From Astrothelium macrocarpum (taxonomy: Eukaryota > Ascomycota > Dothideomycetes > Trypetheliales > Trypetheliaceae): a stretch of 64,000 nucleotides of DNA. The notes under the pieces were generated by a model. It did not search any database. It saw nothing but the letters and a program-made list of their open reading frames with translations, and was not told the DNA's origin. The DNA lies in NCBI GenBank assembly GCA_021030915.1, contig JAGEMR010000067.1:97854-161853 (forward strand). The letters run 5' to 3'. The position numbers and the translations under genes were made by a program. Below, piece after piece: positions 1 to 11,676 of the stretch. Within the stretch, counting starts at the first letter, position 1, and every line of letters starts with the position of its first letter.

Positions 1-1411
1 GATAGCAAGACTTTGACTTGCTATTGTGAAGCTCGATCGCTAAAAATTTTGGCCCCATTGATCGTAGAAAAAGCGGTCAAGTCCGTATCGACTTGAAGGG
101 CATGGATTTAGATGACGAATGCGGTTTTCGATGTGCATGGACAATTTGTTGGTAGGAGCGCGTGTCGGGCCGAGATACGGGAGACACGATTTGGGTAAGT
201 CGCAAGGACTTTGAAAACCTTTTTGGGACGAGAGATTATTGATTTGATCGAATGCTTAGTCGGATTAGGTGTGCATGCGATTCTGCAAGAGGGAATGTGA
301 TAGGAAACAATTGCCTATACGCAATCCCGGAGGTCTGATCTCCTTAATGGACATTTGGTCTCTGCTGAATTTCCGTCATAGGTCATGTTCTAGCCCAATA
401 GAGGATCGGCAGACCCGGCAGGCTGCTCCCAAAAGTAAGGTCATTCGCTTCCCCTTGACATGGCTTGCTTTTTATTTCCTCATGGAGCAGATTGCAGCCA
501 AGTGTAAGTACGTCAGTCATTGCCATCTGACGCGCCCCGGGCCTCTATCCTAAATTGACGGCATGCTTGACAAAGAAGATGGTGACAAAGTCCAGCCACA
601 GTGGACGGATGCTTGAACTCATGTAATGACGATCCAGTGTCCTTGGCATGACGGGGGCCCTGTTCTTCTCATCCGCATTGCCCAGCAGTAAAAAGCAATA
701 TGCGGAAACCGGAGCACCGAAGCCTGCCGAGCAGCCGCGGGAGCATCCCGTTCTGTAGGAGAGAGGTGACGCGCGGAGATGTCACTGGATTGGTGTAGCG
801 AGATTTGGCCGAGATCTGATCTGGGGAATTGAGAGGCAGCTCGCACCGCTTGGACAGAGGGTTTGGGTGTGATGGCGTTCAGCTCTAGCCTGCTTCCGTT
901 ACGGTGCCTGTCCGCTCTCCGCTGGATGAGCCGACAGGTCCAGCAAGCTTGCACACTATTGCTGCAGCCATCTATCTTGGCCATGCGATCGTCGCCCTCC
1001 CGTCCTTCTTTCGGCCTGGTCCATCCTACTGCCTCCCATCTCATTCCTCTCCTCGTCCGCTGCTCCCACGCTGGCGTCCACATCTCCGCCGCCCTTTTGC
1101 ATTTCCACCCTCACGCCTTGCTTTCTACCCCCTCGCCACTGCCTCTCTACCCACTCTTGTCAGCCGTGGCATACCCTCGAGACAAAATCTCATGTTTATT
1201 GCCGATGCGCGTGATAGCTTGACCTGGCAGCCTCTGGCGTCATTGCTTGCGTTGTCCTCGCAGGGGGCCAAATCGGCGACCTGGACCGGTGCGGAATCGA
1301 GTACGATAGGCATCACCGTTCAACCAAAGCGATTGACCCTGCGGCCTCACTCTGCACGAGCGAAAAACAATACCTGTGCGCTACGCCAGTAAGGTCCAGA
1401 AAATTGATATC
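1..1411. other. 5' intergenic region of SKN7
   Basis: No convincing gene is seen. The longer open frames on either strand (for example 904-1392 + and 619-1083 -) have low-complexity or biased composition and no recognisable domain. Roughly 990-1160 is strongly pyrimidine-rich on the + strand, as is common in filamentous-ascomycete promoters and 5' leaders, and it lies just upstream of the SKN7 start at 1412. I treat this stretch as promoter and 5' UTR. Confidence 0.5.
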
Positions 1412-3634
1412 ATGGACGGTCAAGGAGGTCAAGGAGCAAGCAGCTCTAGCGACTTTGTAAGCCTTTCATCTTTTATCCTTTGACGCAGCCATTCATCGCT
1501 AACTTTTTCGCAGGTTCGCAAACTCTACAAGTTGGTCATGAATTGCTTTTCCTCGGTTAATCGGTACTGATTTGCTATCAATGCTAGGATGTTGGAAAAC
1601 CCATCAGATGAAAGCGTAGTGAGATGGGGCAATGAGGGAGACAGCTTTGTTGTGTTGGAGGTAAAGATTGAGACTCGATCCTATGGCTGCGGGCTGGCTG
1701 ACTGTCTCTAGAATGAAAGGTTCACCAAGCATATTCTGCCAAAGCATTTTAAACACAGCAATTTCGCGAGTTTTGTCCGACAGCTCAACAAATACGACTT
1801 TCACAAAGTCAGGCACAACAATGAAGACAATGGACAGTCACCATATGGCACAGGAGTAAGGAAGGTGCCATTTGCGCAAATGGACTACGGCTCACTGGTA
1901 GCAGGCGTGGGAGTTTAAGCATCCCGATTTCAAAATGAACAACAAAGATGCGCTCGATAATATCCGAAGGAAAGCACCGGCCCCAAGGAAGCCGAACCAA
2001 GCCGCAGATGAAACCGTCCCAACTCAGCAGATGGATCTGGTCCATTCGCAACTGGTTGCCACTCAACAGCAACTCCAGCAACTTCAAGAAAGATATAATG
2101 AACTAAGCATACATCACTCCATGCTTTTGCAAGAACTGATTGGCGTTCAAAAAACCGTTGTCAATCACGAACATGTCATGCAGAGCGTCATGAGTTTTCT
2201 TCATTCTGTAGATGCGCAACGACGAAGGGACAGTAGAACACATAATCCGTTTGCCCCTTCAACAGATGGCGTTCAAAATGGGGCAACTGAACAACAACCA
2301 GCTCAAAACTTGGGTACCGTCGAAGAGGATGAGCCGGCATCGCCCCTCCAGCATGCCACGAAACTTTTACAAGAAACTAATGCAGACGTCATGTTGAACC
2401 CGCGGAATTTGGAACACATCAACGAGCTAGCAATTCGAATGAATGGGACCATCACGACACCACCGCCACAGAGTATCGAAGTTCGTAATGGGGTGAGACC
2501 TCCGAGTCGCAACACGGGTCCGCCTTCTGCAACGACATCCCACACATCCGGTCGATATGGAGAGCTTGATAATATGGTCTATCCTGTCGGCCAGACCCAA
2601 GGTATCGATCCCATGTTTAGCGAACATATCAACAACATACCTTATCCACTGCCGACAAAGCCAGCTGAACCATCGGACCCTAGATATCAGACTCAAGAAC
2701 CGCGCAAAAAGAGCGCACAGTTTGATCCTGGTTGGATAAGACAACCTCAGATTTTGCTCGTTGAAGATGACCCGACATGTCGACGTATCGGCGGCAAGTT
2801 CCTCTACGCATTTAATTGCTCCATTGATAGCGCGGTAGGCTTTCCTTTGAGTTGTTGCCTGGATTAGCGCTGACGATCATAGCTGGATGGTCTCGAGGCT
2901 GTCAACAAGTTGAATGCAGGATCTAAATACGATCTAGTGCTTATGGATATCATCATGCCAAATTTGGATGGTGTCTCAGCATGTCATCTGATTCGACAGT
3001 TCGATACGACTCCTATCATTGCAATGACGTCCAATATTCGAAGCGATGATATTTCCATGTATTTCCAGCATGGTAAGATTCCCTATTTCGAACCCCGGTT
3101 TGCCATGCTAATCACTGAATAGGCATGAACGATGTGCTCCCAAAACCGTTCACCAAAGAAGGCCTTTTGAACATGCTCGAGAAGCATCTCGGACATTTGA
3201 AAAAGTCGATGCATGAAATGAATGCAATGGGTGTTCCTCAGGCTGTTCAGCCGCTGGCGCATACATCTGCAAAGCAGACAATGAAGGATGAAGATTCGCC
3301 TGGTAAATCCCCAAACACCATTAGTACATGGAACAGTCCCAACCAGCATATTCCAGGTGTTTCTCCCGTTGGCAGCTCCGTCCCAGACGATTACCTCAAC
3401 AGCGTTCAAGCGCACCCCGGTGCATATGGGCTACAGACGGGGATGAATCCAGGGATGGGGTATGGGTCGAATCCGCAAACACCCATGGGCGCGCCCAGAT
3501 CCACTCAGCACCGACGGCAGATTTCGGATATCTCGGGTGGTGACGAAATGGTGCCCGGCGCAAAGAGACAGCAAATTTTTGCGCCATCGATTCCGCAGCA
3601 CCAGCAAATCAATCCCTTGCAAAGACCAAGATGA
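1412..3634 (+). CDS. SKN7: SKN7/PRR1-type response regulator transcription factor
   Basis: Proposed CDS: join(1412..1456,1514..1530,1588..1660,1712..1855,1905..2834,2883..3072,3123..3634), 636 residues, all junctions GT-AG and in phase. An HSF-type DNA-binding domain (about residues 14-110) is visible across exons 1-5, with FVRKLYKML, SFVRQLNKYDFHKV and AWEFKHPDF. It is followed by a Gln-rich coiled coil (LVATQQQLQQLQERYNEL) near residue 150. A receiver domain begins at PQILLVEDD, has the phospho-acceptor Asp in LVLMDIIMP and ends with the conserved Lys in LPKPFTKEG. This HSF-plus-receiver order is diagnostic of SKN7, the nuclear output regulator of the SLN1-YPD1 phosphorelay in osmotic, cell-wall and oxidative stress. 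The C-terminal 130 residues are Pro/Gln/Gly-rich and disordered. The start was chosen because it opens the first exon and nothing in frame precedes it. Confidence 0.95.
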
Positions 3635-4315
3635 CCATTTGAAGCGGTTCCGGGGTGGAGTGATGTTCAATGACAGGGATGCGGGCGTTTTGGGTAATGG
3701 GCCGTAAATTGGCATGAACAGCGTAGCACTTTCTGACCTGCGGCTTGGGGATTGGCGTGATTGCTCAGCAGGGCGAGGGTCATGTGGGTTTCTATTTCAG
3801 GCGCGGTTTATTTTCAACTGTATTTCGCTCGCTTGGCAGCAGACAAGCTTGAGCTTCAAATCTTGATGTCATTTTTCATACCCAAGACTAGCTGTGTCGA
3901 AGTACTCAATCGGCAGCGTACGGTAGAATCAGTCAGCTTACAAGGACATGTGCATAATCCCACAAGGGGTCCTTTGCTGGTGGAGGAGGGATTGTGAGGA
4001 CACCTCTGGTAGTCGATTGGTTACGTACAAAAGTAATAAGCATTTCAACACAGGTTCAGACAATTATTCTAGCGATTGCGTTGCCTCAGAGATAAGATGC
4101 AAGAAAGAAGAAGTCAAAATATGAAAGTCGGGGTTGAAATAGCCTTTAGTTCTAGACCTTGGGAGATTCTTGGGTCTGGATCAAACTCCCCTGGCCGCAG
4201 AGTCATCGCACAAACACATTAACCGTCAGCCTACAAGCAACCTTTCCCAACGGCCCGCTGTCACCATGCACGCATAACTAGCTAGCATCATGACGGCACC
4301 TAGACCCTTTCCAAC
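3635..4315. other. Intergenic: SKN7 3' end and eIF2B epsilon promoter
   Basis: No gene is supported here. The small frame at 3761-3997 has no recognisable domain. The stretch plausibly holds the SKN7 3' UTR and the promoter of the next gene, which lies in the same orientation. Confidence 0.5.
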
Positions 4316-6598
4316 ATGGCTCCAAAAAACAAGAAGCCTGCAGGCCCTGAAAAGGGCAAGCAGGGCGAGGAGGAAAGGGAAGAGCCTTTTCAGGCCGTGG
4401 TATGTTTCACACCTTTGACTTCTCTGCATGGCTTGACTGACTGATCCAGATTCTCGCCGACTCTTTCGAAACGAAATTCGCTCCCTTTACCCTCGAAAAA
4501 CCACGAGTAAGCCCACTATCCCACAAACCTCCCAACCTCCATATTTACTCAACCCACTCACCCACCTCCACCACAGTGCCTCCTCCCCCTCGCCAACACC
4601 CCCCTCATCGAATACACCTTTGAATTCCTCGCCAACGCCGGCGTCTCCGAAGTCTACGTCTACTGCGGGCCCACCCATAGCACGCAGCTGGAATCCTACC
4701 TCGCCCGCTCGAAATGGTCCTCCCCGAGCACATCGCCCTTCACCAAGCTCCTCCCGCTGCGCTCCACCTCGACCTCCATCGGCGACGCGATGCGCGACCT
4801 CGACAAGCGCGCCCTCCTCGCTGGCGACTTCCTCCTGCTCTACAGCGACGTCGTCGCCAACCTCGACCTCGCGCCCGCGCTCGCCGCGCACCGCGCCCGC
4901 CGCGCCGCCGACAAATCCGCCATCATGACCATGCTGCTGCGCTCCGCGCGCGCTAACCCTGCCACCCACACGCCCACCACACCCGTCTTCGTCCTTGACG
5001 CGGCGACAAATCGCTGTCTGCACTACGACCAGCTCGGCGCCCCCGGCGCCGCGTCTCGCCGCGGCAGTGCCACCGCCACTAGCCCGACGTCCCCCTCGTT
5101 TGCGCGCCCGCCGCGTCTGCGCCTCGCCCTCGACGCCGAGACATTGTCGGCTGCGGAGGAAATCGCGGTGCGTGCGGACTTGCTGGATCCGGGCATCGAT
5201 ATCTGTACGCCGGACGTGCTGGCGCTGTGGTCGGACTACTTTGACCACTCGGCGCCGCGTGCGGGGTTCTTGTCGGCCGTGCTGCGTGATGGCGAGCTGA
5301 ATGGGAAGAGTGTGCATGTGAGTGTTGTGGAGGAGGCGTATGCCGCGCGCGTGAGGGATTTGGGCGCGTATGCTGCCGTGGCGAGGGATGTGGTGGGGAG
5401 GTGGGCGTATCCGTTGGCGCCGGACGGGAACTTGGTGAGGGGACAGGGGTATCGGTTTGTGAAGGGGGGTGTGTATAGGGATGGTGGGGTGGTGTTGGCG
5501 AGGAACTGTGTGGCGGGGAGGGGGTGCGTGTTGGGGAGGGATGCGGTGGTTGGGGAGGGGAGCGTGCTGGTGGGGAGTGTACTGGGGAGGGGGTGCAAGG
5601 TGGGGAGAAATGTAAGGGTGGAGGGGGCGCATTTGTGGGATGGAGCGGTGGTGGGGGATGGGAGTTTGGTGAGGCAGGCTATTGTGGCGGAGAATGCAGT
5701 GATTGGGAAGAATTGCAAGATTGAGCCTGGGGCGTTGATCTCGTTGGGGGTGAAAATAGGAGATGGAGTGACGGTCAAAGGGACCAGTAGGATTACAAAG
5801 GCGAAGACAGATGAGCATCCTGATCCGTCGTGGGATATCAACATTGTGGGCGAGGGTGGGGAAGGCTACGAATATATTGGCGCTGAAGATGAAGACGATA
5901 CAGAGGAGTTGGGAACGTCGAGTTTGGTATACTCGTCGTCTGCCTTTGCAACGTCGGTCGAGTCCATCTCAACTCTCAACGACGATTCGGACGATGATCT
6001 CTCACAAGTTTCAGGGGCAGATGCTTTCCAGCATGACGCTACCACGAGCATTGTCGATTCGATGCAAAAAGGGGACAAATGGGAAGATACACAAGTGGAG
6101 CTCATGGCTTTGCGACTGAGCACAAATGCCTCCGACTATCAAGTCCGAAAGGCAATTGCTGTTGCGTTTATGAAGCGGATTGAACAAGTCGCCGAGGAAT
6201 CAGGACAAGGCATCAAAGCAGCTGTTGAATCAACACTTCGCGGCAACAAAGGACTCATTGAGCGCAATCTGAGTGATGTGGGGACGTCAGGCAAGACGGA
6301 TCAAGTGGAATTTCTTCTACTCATGCAAGCGGATCTAATACACCGAAAGGACGGAGATAAGATCCTAGTCTTCGTGTGTACGGAGCTATATAAAGCGGAC
6401 GTGCTGGAGAAGGAAGCATTTGAGCAATGGTGGGGAGATGTCAAGTCAAGTGCAGATGAGGGTATGAGAAAGGTCAGGGAGAGGACAAGACAATTTCTAG
6501 ATGTCTTGGCAGAAGAGGATGAAGAGGACAGTGAAGAAGACGAGGATGACGAGGATGAGCAAGAAGACGACGATGAAGATGGAGAGGAAGACGAGTAG
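4316..6598 (+). CDS. GCD6: Translation initiation factor eIF2B, epsilon subunit
   Basis: Proposed CDS: join(4316..4399,4450..4506,4577..6598), 720 residues. This is the catalytic subunit of eIF2B, the nucleotide-exchange factor that recycles eIF2-GDP in the cytosol. After a Lys/Glu-rich N-terminus comes a nucleotidyltransferase-like domain (ILADSFETKFAPFTLEKPR, then CLLPLANTPLIEYTFEFL). A left-handed beta-helix of hexapeptide repeats follows (GYRFVKGGVYRDGGVVLARN through VIGKNCKIEPGALISLGVKI). After an acidic linker comes a C-terminal W2 HEAT domain (ending near QFEQWW-type FEQWWGDVKSS), the part that carries exchange activity in the family. The last 35 residues are almost all Glu/Asp, longer than the short acidic aromatic patches usual here. 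Base composition changes sharply inside exon 3 (see findings). Confidence 0.95.
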
Positions 6599-6670
6599 AA
6601 TTTAAAAATAAGCATTCATGTCCCATTTCCATGGGTATGTAATAATCAAGATCGATGTATACCGATTTGA

Positions 6671-6707
6671 ACATCACGGATATCACAGATATCACAGATA
6701 TCACAGG
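6671..6707. repeat. 9-bp tandem repeat (ATATCACAG-like)
   Basis: About four copies of a unit reading ATATCACAG or close to it lie directly downstream of the eIF2B epsilon stop codon. It is a small minisatellite with no coding role. Confidence 0.8.
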
Positions 6708-7154
6708 TCCCTGGTGAGGATGTTTAGGGTGGGGCACAAATGCATCAGCGGACCGGGGTCAAGCCATGCATCATACGACGACTCCAGCTCGTCACTCCAT
6801 CCAACCCACACCTCTCCTGCCTCTGCTTGTTTACCTATCTCATTCACCACCCTTTGTACGTTCCATCTGATTGTTCCCGTCCCTCGCTCTCGCCACCACC
6901 TGACTGTGTCTCTCTCTTGCCACTGCGTTGCCTAGTCTTGTCTCGGGCAAGACTCGGCAACGCTGCCACTATCCACCACGTCTCCTGACACGCGCAAGCG
7001 TAAGGCACTCTCCCCGTGCCCAACCGAAGATCCACCACCGACTTCCACTCATCTTCAAGACGAGCAACCTGCAAAGAAGGTTGCCAAGAAGTCCCCTGCT
7101 AGCCAGCTCAATCCTGCCACTTTGCCCGCCACACCGACACTCACTACAACCTCC

Positions 7155-8878
7155 ATGGACTCTGAAGATGAAGTCATTAGTGTTGCCTCCAGCGACGAGA
7201 TGATGGAGGATCAAGATAGTGATCTCAGCATGGGTGGAGATGGTAAGTTTTGGACCTATGCCGTGTAGATGTAATGCATCACAACAACTAACCGCCTCGG
7301 TTAGATTCGGATGTGGATTTCGAGATTGATGATCCCGATATCGGCTTTGAAACTCAAGACAAGGACATCAAGCCTAAGCGCCAGCCCTACGAAGTGGAAT
7401 TCAAAGTATACGGTCCAAAAGACATTCAAGCTCACCAGGATCAGCAGATTGACGCAGTTTCTGCCATCCTTGGTCAACCACCAGAAGCTACTGCGATCCT
7501 CCTACGACATGCGCGATGGAACAAGGAAAGGCTCATCGAGTCATACATGGACAAGCAAGAATCCGTGCTCGAGGCTGCAGGTCTTGGTATGGCTTCAGCT
7601 AAACCACCAGAGGTGAAAAAGGTAAAAGGCTTCGTTTGTGATATTTGCTGCGAGGATGGTGATAAACTTGATACATTCTCTATGAAATGTGATCATCGAT
7701 TCTGTGTGGACTGTTATACGCACTATCTTGCTCAGAAGATTAAAGATGAGGGTGAAGCAGCTCGTATTAAGTGTCCAGGAGATGGCTGCAACAGAATTGT
7801 GGACTCCAAGTCTCTCGATCTATTAGTAGCCGAGGATTTGAAAGCCAGGTACATTTGCAAGATCATCAAGTGTCGCCTTCACTGACTGTTCCGCCAGATA
7901 TCAGGTATTATTGACGCGAACCTATGTGGATGACAAAGAAAACCTCAAATGGTGCCCAGCGCCAAACTGCGAATATGCAGTTGATTGTGGCGTGAAACAA
8001 CGCGATCTTAATAAGATCGTACCTACCGTCCAGTGCATCTGCGGCCATCCCTTCTGCTTCGGTTGCACTCTGAACGATCACCAACCCGCTCCGTGCTCTC
8101 TCGTCAAAAAATGGCTAAAGAAGTGCGAAGATGACTCCGAAACCGCTAATTGGATTTCAGCAAACACAAAAGAATGCCCCAAATGTCACTCTACCATTGA
8201 AAAGAACGGCGGTTGCAACCACATGACCTGCCGCAAATGCAAACACGAATTCTGCTGGATGTGCATGGGCGTCTGGTCTGAGCATGGCACCAGCTGGTAC
8301 AGTTGCAACCGCTTCGAAGAAAAGAGCGGCTCCGATGCTCGCGACGCACAAGCCAAATCCCGTCAGTCCCTCGAACGCTACCTTCACTACTACAATCGCT
8401 ACGCGAACCACGAGCAGTCGGCCAAGCTCGACAAGGACATTTATCTCAAGACAGAGAAGAAGATGACGCAGCTACAGTCCACATCAGGCATGTCCTGGAT
8501 CGAAGTACAGTTCCTCGACGCCGCGTCGCAGGCGCTACAGGCGTGCCGGCAAACACTCAAGTGGACATACGCGTTCGCCTACTACCTTGCGCGCAACAAC
8601 CTGACCGAGATCTTCGAGGGGAATCAAAAGGATCTGGAGCTCGCGGTAGAGAATCTCAGCGAGATGTTTGAGAAGCCGACGGACCAGCTGGCTGCGTTGA
8701 AGCGCGAGATGATGGACAAGACGACGTATTGCACGCGCAGACGCATCATCTTGTTGAGCGATACGGCGGAGAATCTGAAGAATGGTGAGTTCGATACGTT
8801 ATCTACCTCAGCAGAGGAGAGTGATGCTGATGACGCTTGGTGTGTGTAGACTCCTGGCAGTTCAATGTCGGTCTCTAG
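7155..8878 (+). CDS. Ariadne-type RBR E3 ubiquitin ligase
   Basis: Proposed CDS: join(7155..7242,7305..7848,7898..8784,8850..8878), 515 residues, in phase throughout; the last exon adds only DSWQFNVGL. An acidic N-terminus is followed by a UBA-like helical segment (about 78-112, VSAILGQPPEATAILLRH). RING1 starts at CDICCEDGD (about 139), the IBR domain at CPAPNCEYAVDCG (about 229-275), and RING2 at CPKCHSTIEKNGGCNHM (about 304). The Cys in GGCNHM, near residue 317, matches the active-site cysteine that accepts ubiquitin in HHARI. The C-terminal helical Ariadne domain is present (SMSWIEVQF-like region onward). In this family E2-bound ubiquitin is passed through the RING2 cysteine, and in animals the enzyme is activated by neddylated cullins; whether that applies here is inference. 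Confidence 0.95.
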
Positions 8879-9987
8879 GCAACCCAGAGCGATGATTGTA
8901 TACCAGGACAGACCGGATGACTACGAGCATGTGTGCTACGAATTCGAGTGTAACCTTGTCTCGATTGTGCTGGTGACGGTGTCAGCCGATGCCTTCGAAT
9001 GCAGAGGCTTGGTTCAATGAGACGATGCGATATTGACGTTAAAAACGATACGGCACTTGACTTTTTTTTCACAATCGGCGACCAGAGTCGCAAAGGTGGA
9101 GGCGAAACTAATCATGATGGGAATCTCAAGCCGGTAACATGGGGGGGGGGGGGGGGGGGGGGGGGGAGGGGGGGGGGGGGGGAGGGGAGCTTCGTAGCAG
9201 CATATCAATTAGCATGGCCATGGCGCGAACCTAGTCGGCGTCTAGACAGCGGTTTTTCTGATTTCAAGGGCAAGGCAAGATGGTAACTAGGGCCCCGGAC
9301 TGGCGTAGGACTGGTCAATGGCTCTCATCATGAATTGCTGGTTGTGCAGGCTGGTTGATTGCTCATGCTAGACACGGTAGTTAGGTAGAAAGTGGAATAT
9401 ATGATCTTAACTCTACGATCGTTGCCGGCTTTATGAATTGTGCAGTGAATTGGAGCATCCGGTACTCGGAACGGCAGTAGTGGGGGCCGGTATTTCATGT
9501 CTTCCCCCCTTGGGTCCGGATATTCTGCTTCACTTCCAGTCCAAACAAGGTTTTATGCACAACAATGCAATAGTAGATGTTTTGTGTGGGGTTGCCCTGA
9601 TTGACAGCGGCCTAAACGGCGAAGATCGTTGACGACGCTCTTCGAATGTGGATTAGCCTACCACTCCATGCCTGGACATTGCTCTCAATTAGGGCTCGCG
9701 GACCACAACTTCACATGCGGGTGCTCGGAATGCTTTCTTTCCGTCTTGGGACGTGGGAGCATCTATCTCTTCAAAACAGTTTTGACGCCGGGTGCGAGGC
9801 ACACATTGGTGCGGAGAAGTGGAATGATGGCCAAGGGATGGCGGATGAAAATAGTGGTTCTGAACCAAGACTAAGGGAAGTCGCGAGTCTCTGTTGCGCG
9901 TCTGCCCTTTTAAGTTGACTCACATCTCTCGTAATCTAGTTTGATTTTCAAATTTCAAAGTCCCAGCATTTGAAAGAGCTGCTCAAA
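8879..9987. other. Intergenic with poly-G tract; P450 promoter
   Basis: No supported gene. The stretch holds the poly-G tract listed separately and the upstream region of the P450. Open frames at 9438-9632 and 9629-9918 have no recognisable domains. Confidence 0.5.
9141..9187. repeat. Near-pure poly-G tract of about 47 nt
   Basis: On the + strand there are 26 consecutive G, one A, 15 G, one A and four more G. It lies about 260 bp after the RBR ligase stop. Such a run can form G-quadruplexes and is also error-prone in sequencing, so its exact length is uncertain. Confidence 0.95.
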
Positions 9988-11676
9988 ATGGCCTCTTCAG
10001 ATCTTTTCTCGTCCCTTTCAATCTCACAACTCCCATTCAACTCAACTTCTTACGTCATTCTTGCTGCTGCAGCTTTGATTCTTTCTGCAATCAGGTTCAT
10101 TGTCGTAGCAAACCGTGGGAAGCTCTATCCCGAATTTGAAACTGTCGGGTTCGAGAAAAATGCCTTTTCCTTCAGTGAAGCAAAGAAGAAATTTGTTGCT
10201 CAAGGCAGAGAACTGCTATGGGCTGGCTTGCAGAAATGTCAAGGTCCCTTCCAGGTCATCTCCTCAGCAGGCCCTCTCATCATTCTGCCCAGTCGCTATG
10301 CCGACGAGCTCAAGAAGAATGACAAGCACTTGAGCTTCAATGGGAGTCTTGAACGAGAGTTTTTCCCGTACATTCCCGGCTTTGAAGGAGTACGCGAGTC
10401 TGTGAAAAACACTGTTGTCCAAGATTCTGTCCGAATCAAGCTTACCCAGTCTCTAAATCTCATCACCAAGGACATTGTTGAGGAGACCGATGCAGCACTG
10501 AACGATATATTTGGGGAGAGTGCGGAATGGAATTCAGACAGTTTCCAGCGCGTCTGTCCTGACTTGGTTGCACGACTTTCTACCCGTGTCTTCCTCGGCC
10601 CTGTCCTCGCCCGCAATAAAGAATGGCTTCCCATTGCTGTTGATTACACTATCAAGCTGATGACCGCTGCACGAGCACTACGCCTTTGGCCTACCTTTCT
10701 TCAACCGTACGTATACCGCTTCGTACCCGAAGTCCGTGCCCTGCAGGCTCAGACACAGGATGGCCGCCGCATCATTGACGCCGAGATTGAGCGCCGCCGT
10801 GCAAAGTGGGCAGACGATAAGAAGAATGGACGACCTGTATCAAAGACAGCGGACTCATTGGGTTGGATGCAAGAGTTGGCACAGGGAAGACCATTTGACT
10901 TAGCTGGTGCGCAATTGGGCTTGACTTTTGCAGCTATTCACACCACGAGCGATCTACTCACCAAAGTCATGCACCAATTGTGCGCGCACCCTGAGTACAT
11001 CCAACCCTTGCGTGAAGAGATGATTAGCGTCCTCAGCAAAGAAGGCTGGAAGAAAACAAGTCTCTACCAGATGAAACTCCTCGACAGCACCCTCAAAGAG
11101 ATGCAAAGGATGCAACCCCCGTCTCTCAGTAAGCCCTTGTCCCCATACCCTCCTCCAACTCTCTTCGCCTCAATTCCCCTCCCATATCCTTCTATCCCCT
11201 CCTCTCCACAAACCACTAACTCTCAACCCCCCACAGCAACCTTTTCCCGCGTCGCTACCAGCCCAATCAACCTCCACGACGCTCCCCCAATCCCTCGCGG
11301 CGCCTCCGTCAAAATCCTCGCCGACGGCTCCCACGACCCATCGCTCTTCCCGTCGCCCCAAACCTTCGATCCCTTCCGCTTCCTACGGCTACGCTCACAG
11401 CCGGGTCAGGAGAACTCGTGGCAGTTCGTCACGCTGGCTCGTGAGTCGCTCGGGTTCGGATATGGCGTGCATGCGTGCCCGGGCAGGTTCTTTGCCAGTA
11501 ACGAGGTCAAGATTGCGCTGTGTGGCCTGCTGTTGCGGTACGATTGGCGATTGGAGGGGGAGGGCGTGCGCAATGTGATGATTGCGACGGAGGAGGTGGC
11601 GGATCCGGTGGTGAGGGTTGGGTGGAGACGGAGGAGGGAGGAGGTGGATTTGATGGGGTTGGAGGGGGAGAATTGA
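9988..11676 (+). CDS. Cytochrome P450 monooxygenase
   Basis: Proposed CDS: join(9988..11128,11237..11676), 526 residues. An N-terminal membrane anchor is visible near residues 18-40 (ASYVILAAAALILSAIRF-type segment). The I-helix region reads GLTFAAIHTTSD, the K-helix ExxR is in LKEMQRM, and the haem loop is FGYGVHACPGRFFA with the cysteine ligand near residue 461. This is an ER-anchored haem monooxygenase of the type common in fungal secondary metabolism; its substrate cannot be read. The 108-bp intron (donor GTAAGC, acceptor CCACAG) has no stop and keeps frame, so it could be mistaken for coding. It is removed because it falls inside the conserved PPSLTTFSR junction and encodes a Pro/Ser-rich insert. 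The ATG at 9988 gives the anchor right at the N-terminus. Confidence 0.93.
   Translation: MASSDLFSSLSISQLPFNSTSYVILAAAALILSAIRFIVVANRGKLYPEFETVGFEKNAFSFSEAKKKFVAQGRELLWAGLQKCQGPFQVISSAGPLIILPSRYADELKKNDKHLSFNGSLEREFFPYIPGFEGVRESVKNTVVQDSVRIKLTQSLNLITKDIVEETDAALNDIFGESAEWNSDSFQRVCPDLVARLSTRVFLGPVLARNKEWLPIAVDYTIKLMTAARALRLWPTFLQPYVYRFVPEVRALQAQTQDGRRIIDAEIERRRAKWADDKKNGRPVSKTADSLGWMQELAQGRPFDLAGAQLGLTFAAIHTTSDLLTKVMHQLCAHPEYIQPLREEMISVLSKEGWKKTSLYQMKLLDSTLKEMQRMQPPSLSKPLSPYPPPTLFASIPLPYPSIPSSPQTTNSQPPTATFSRVATSPINLHDAPPIPRGASVKILADGSHDPSLFPSPQTFDPFRFLRLRSQPGQENSWQFVTLARESLGFGYGVHACPGRFFASNEVKIALCGLLLRYDWRLEGEGVRNVMIATEEVADPVVRVGWRRRREEVDLMGLEGEN

Noticed and set aside
4487..5818. 443-codon open frame on the minus strand
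   Set aside because: It lies entirely antisense to the conserved eIF2B epsilon domain and is low-complexity Pro/His/Arg-rich. It exists because of the extreme base skew there.
6301..6615. Poly-Ser minus-strand frame
   Set aside because: It is the antisense of the acidic Glu/Asp tail of eIF2B epsilon.
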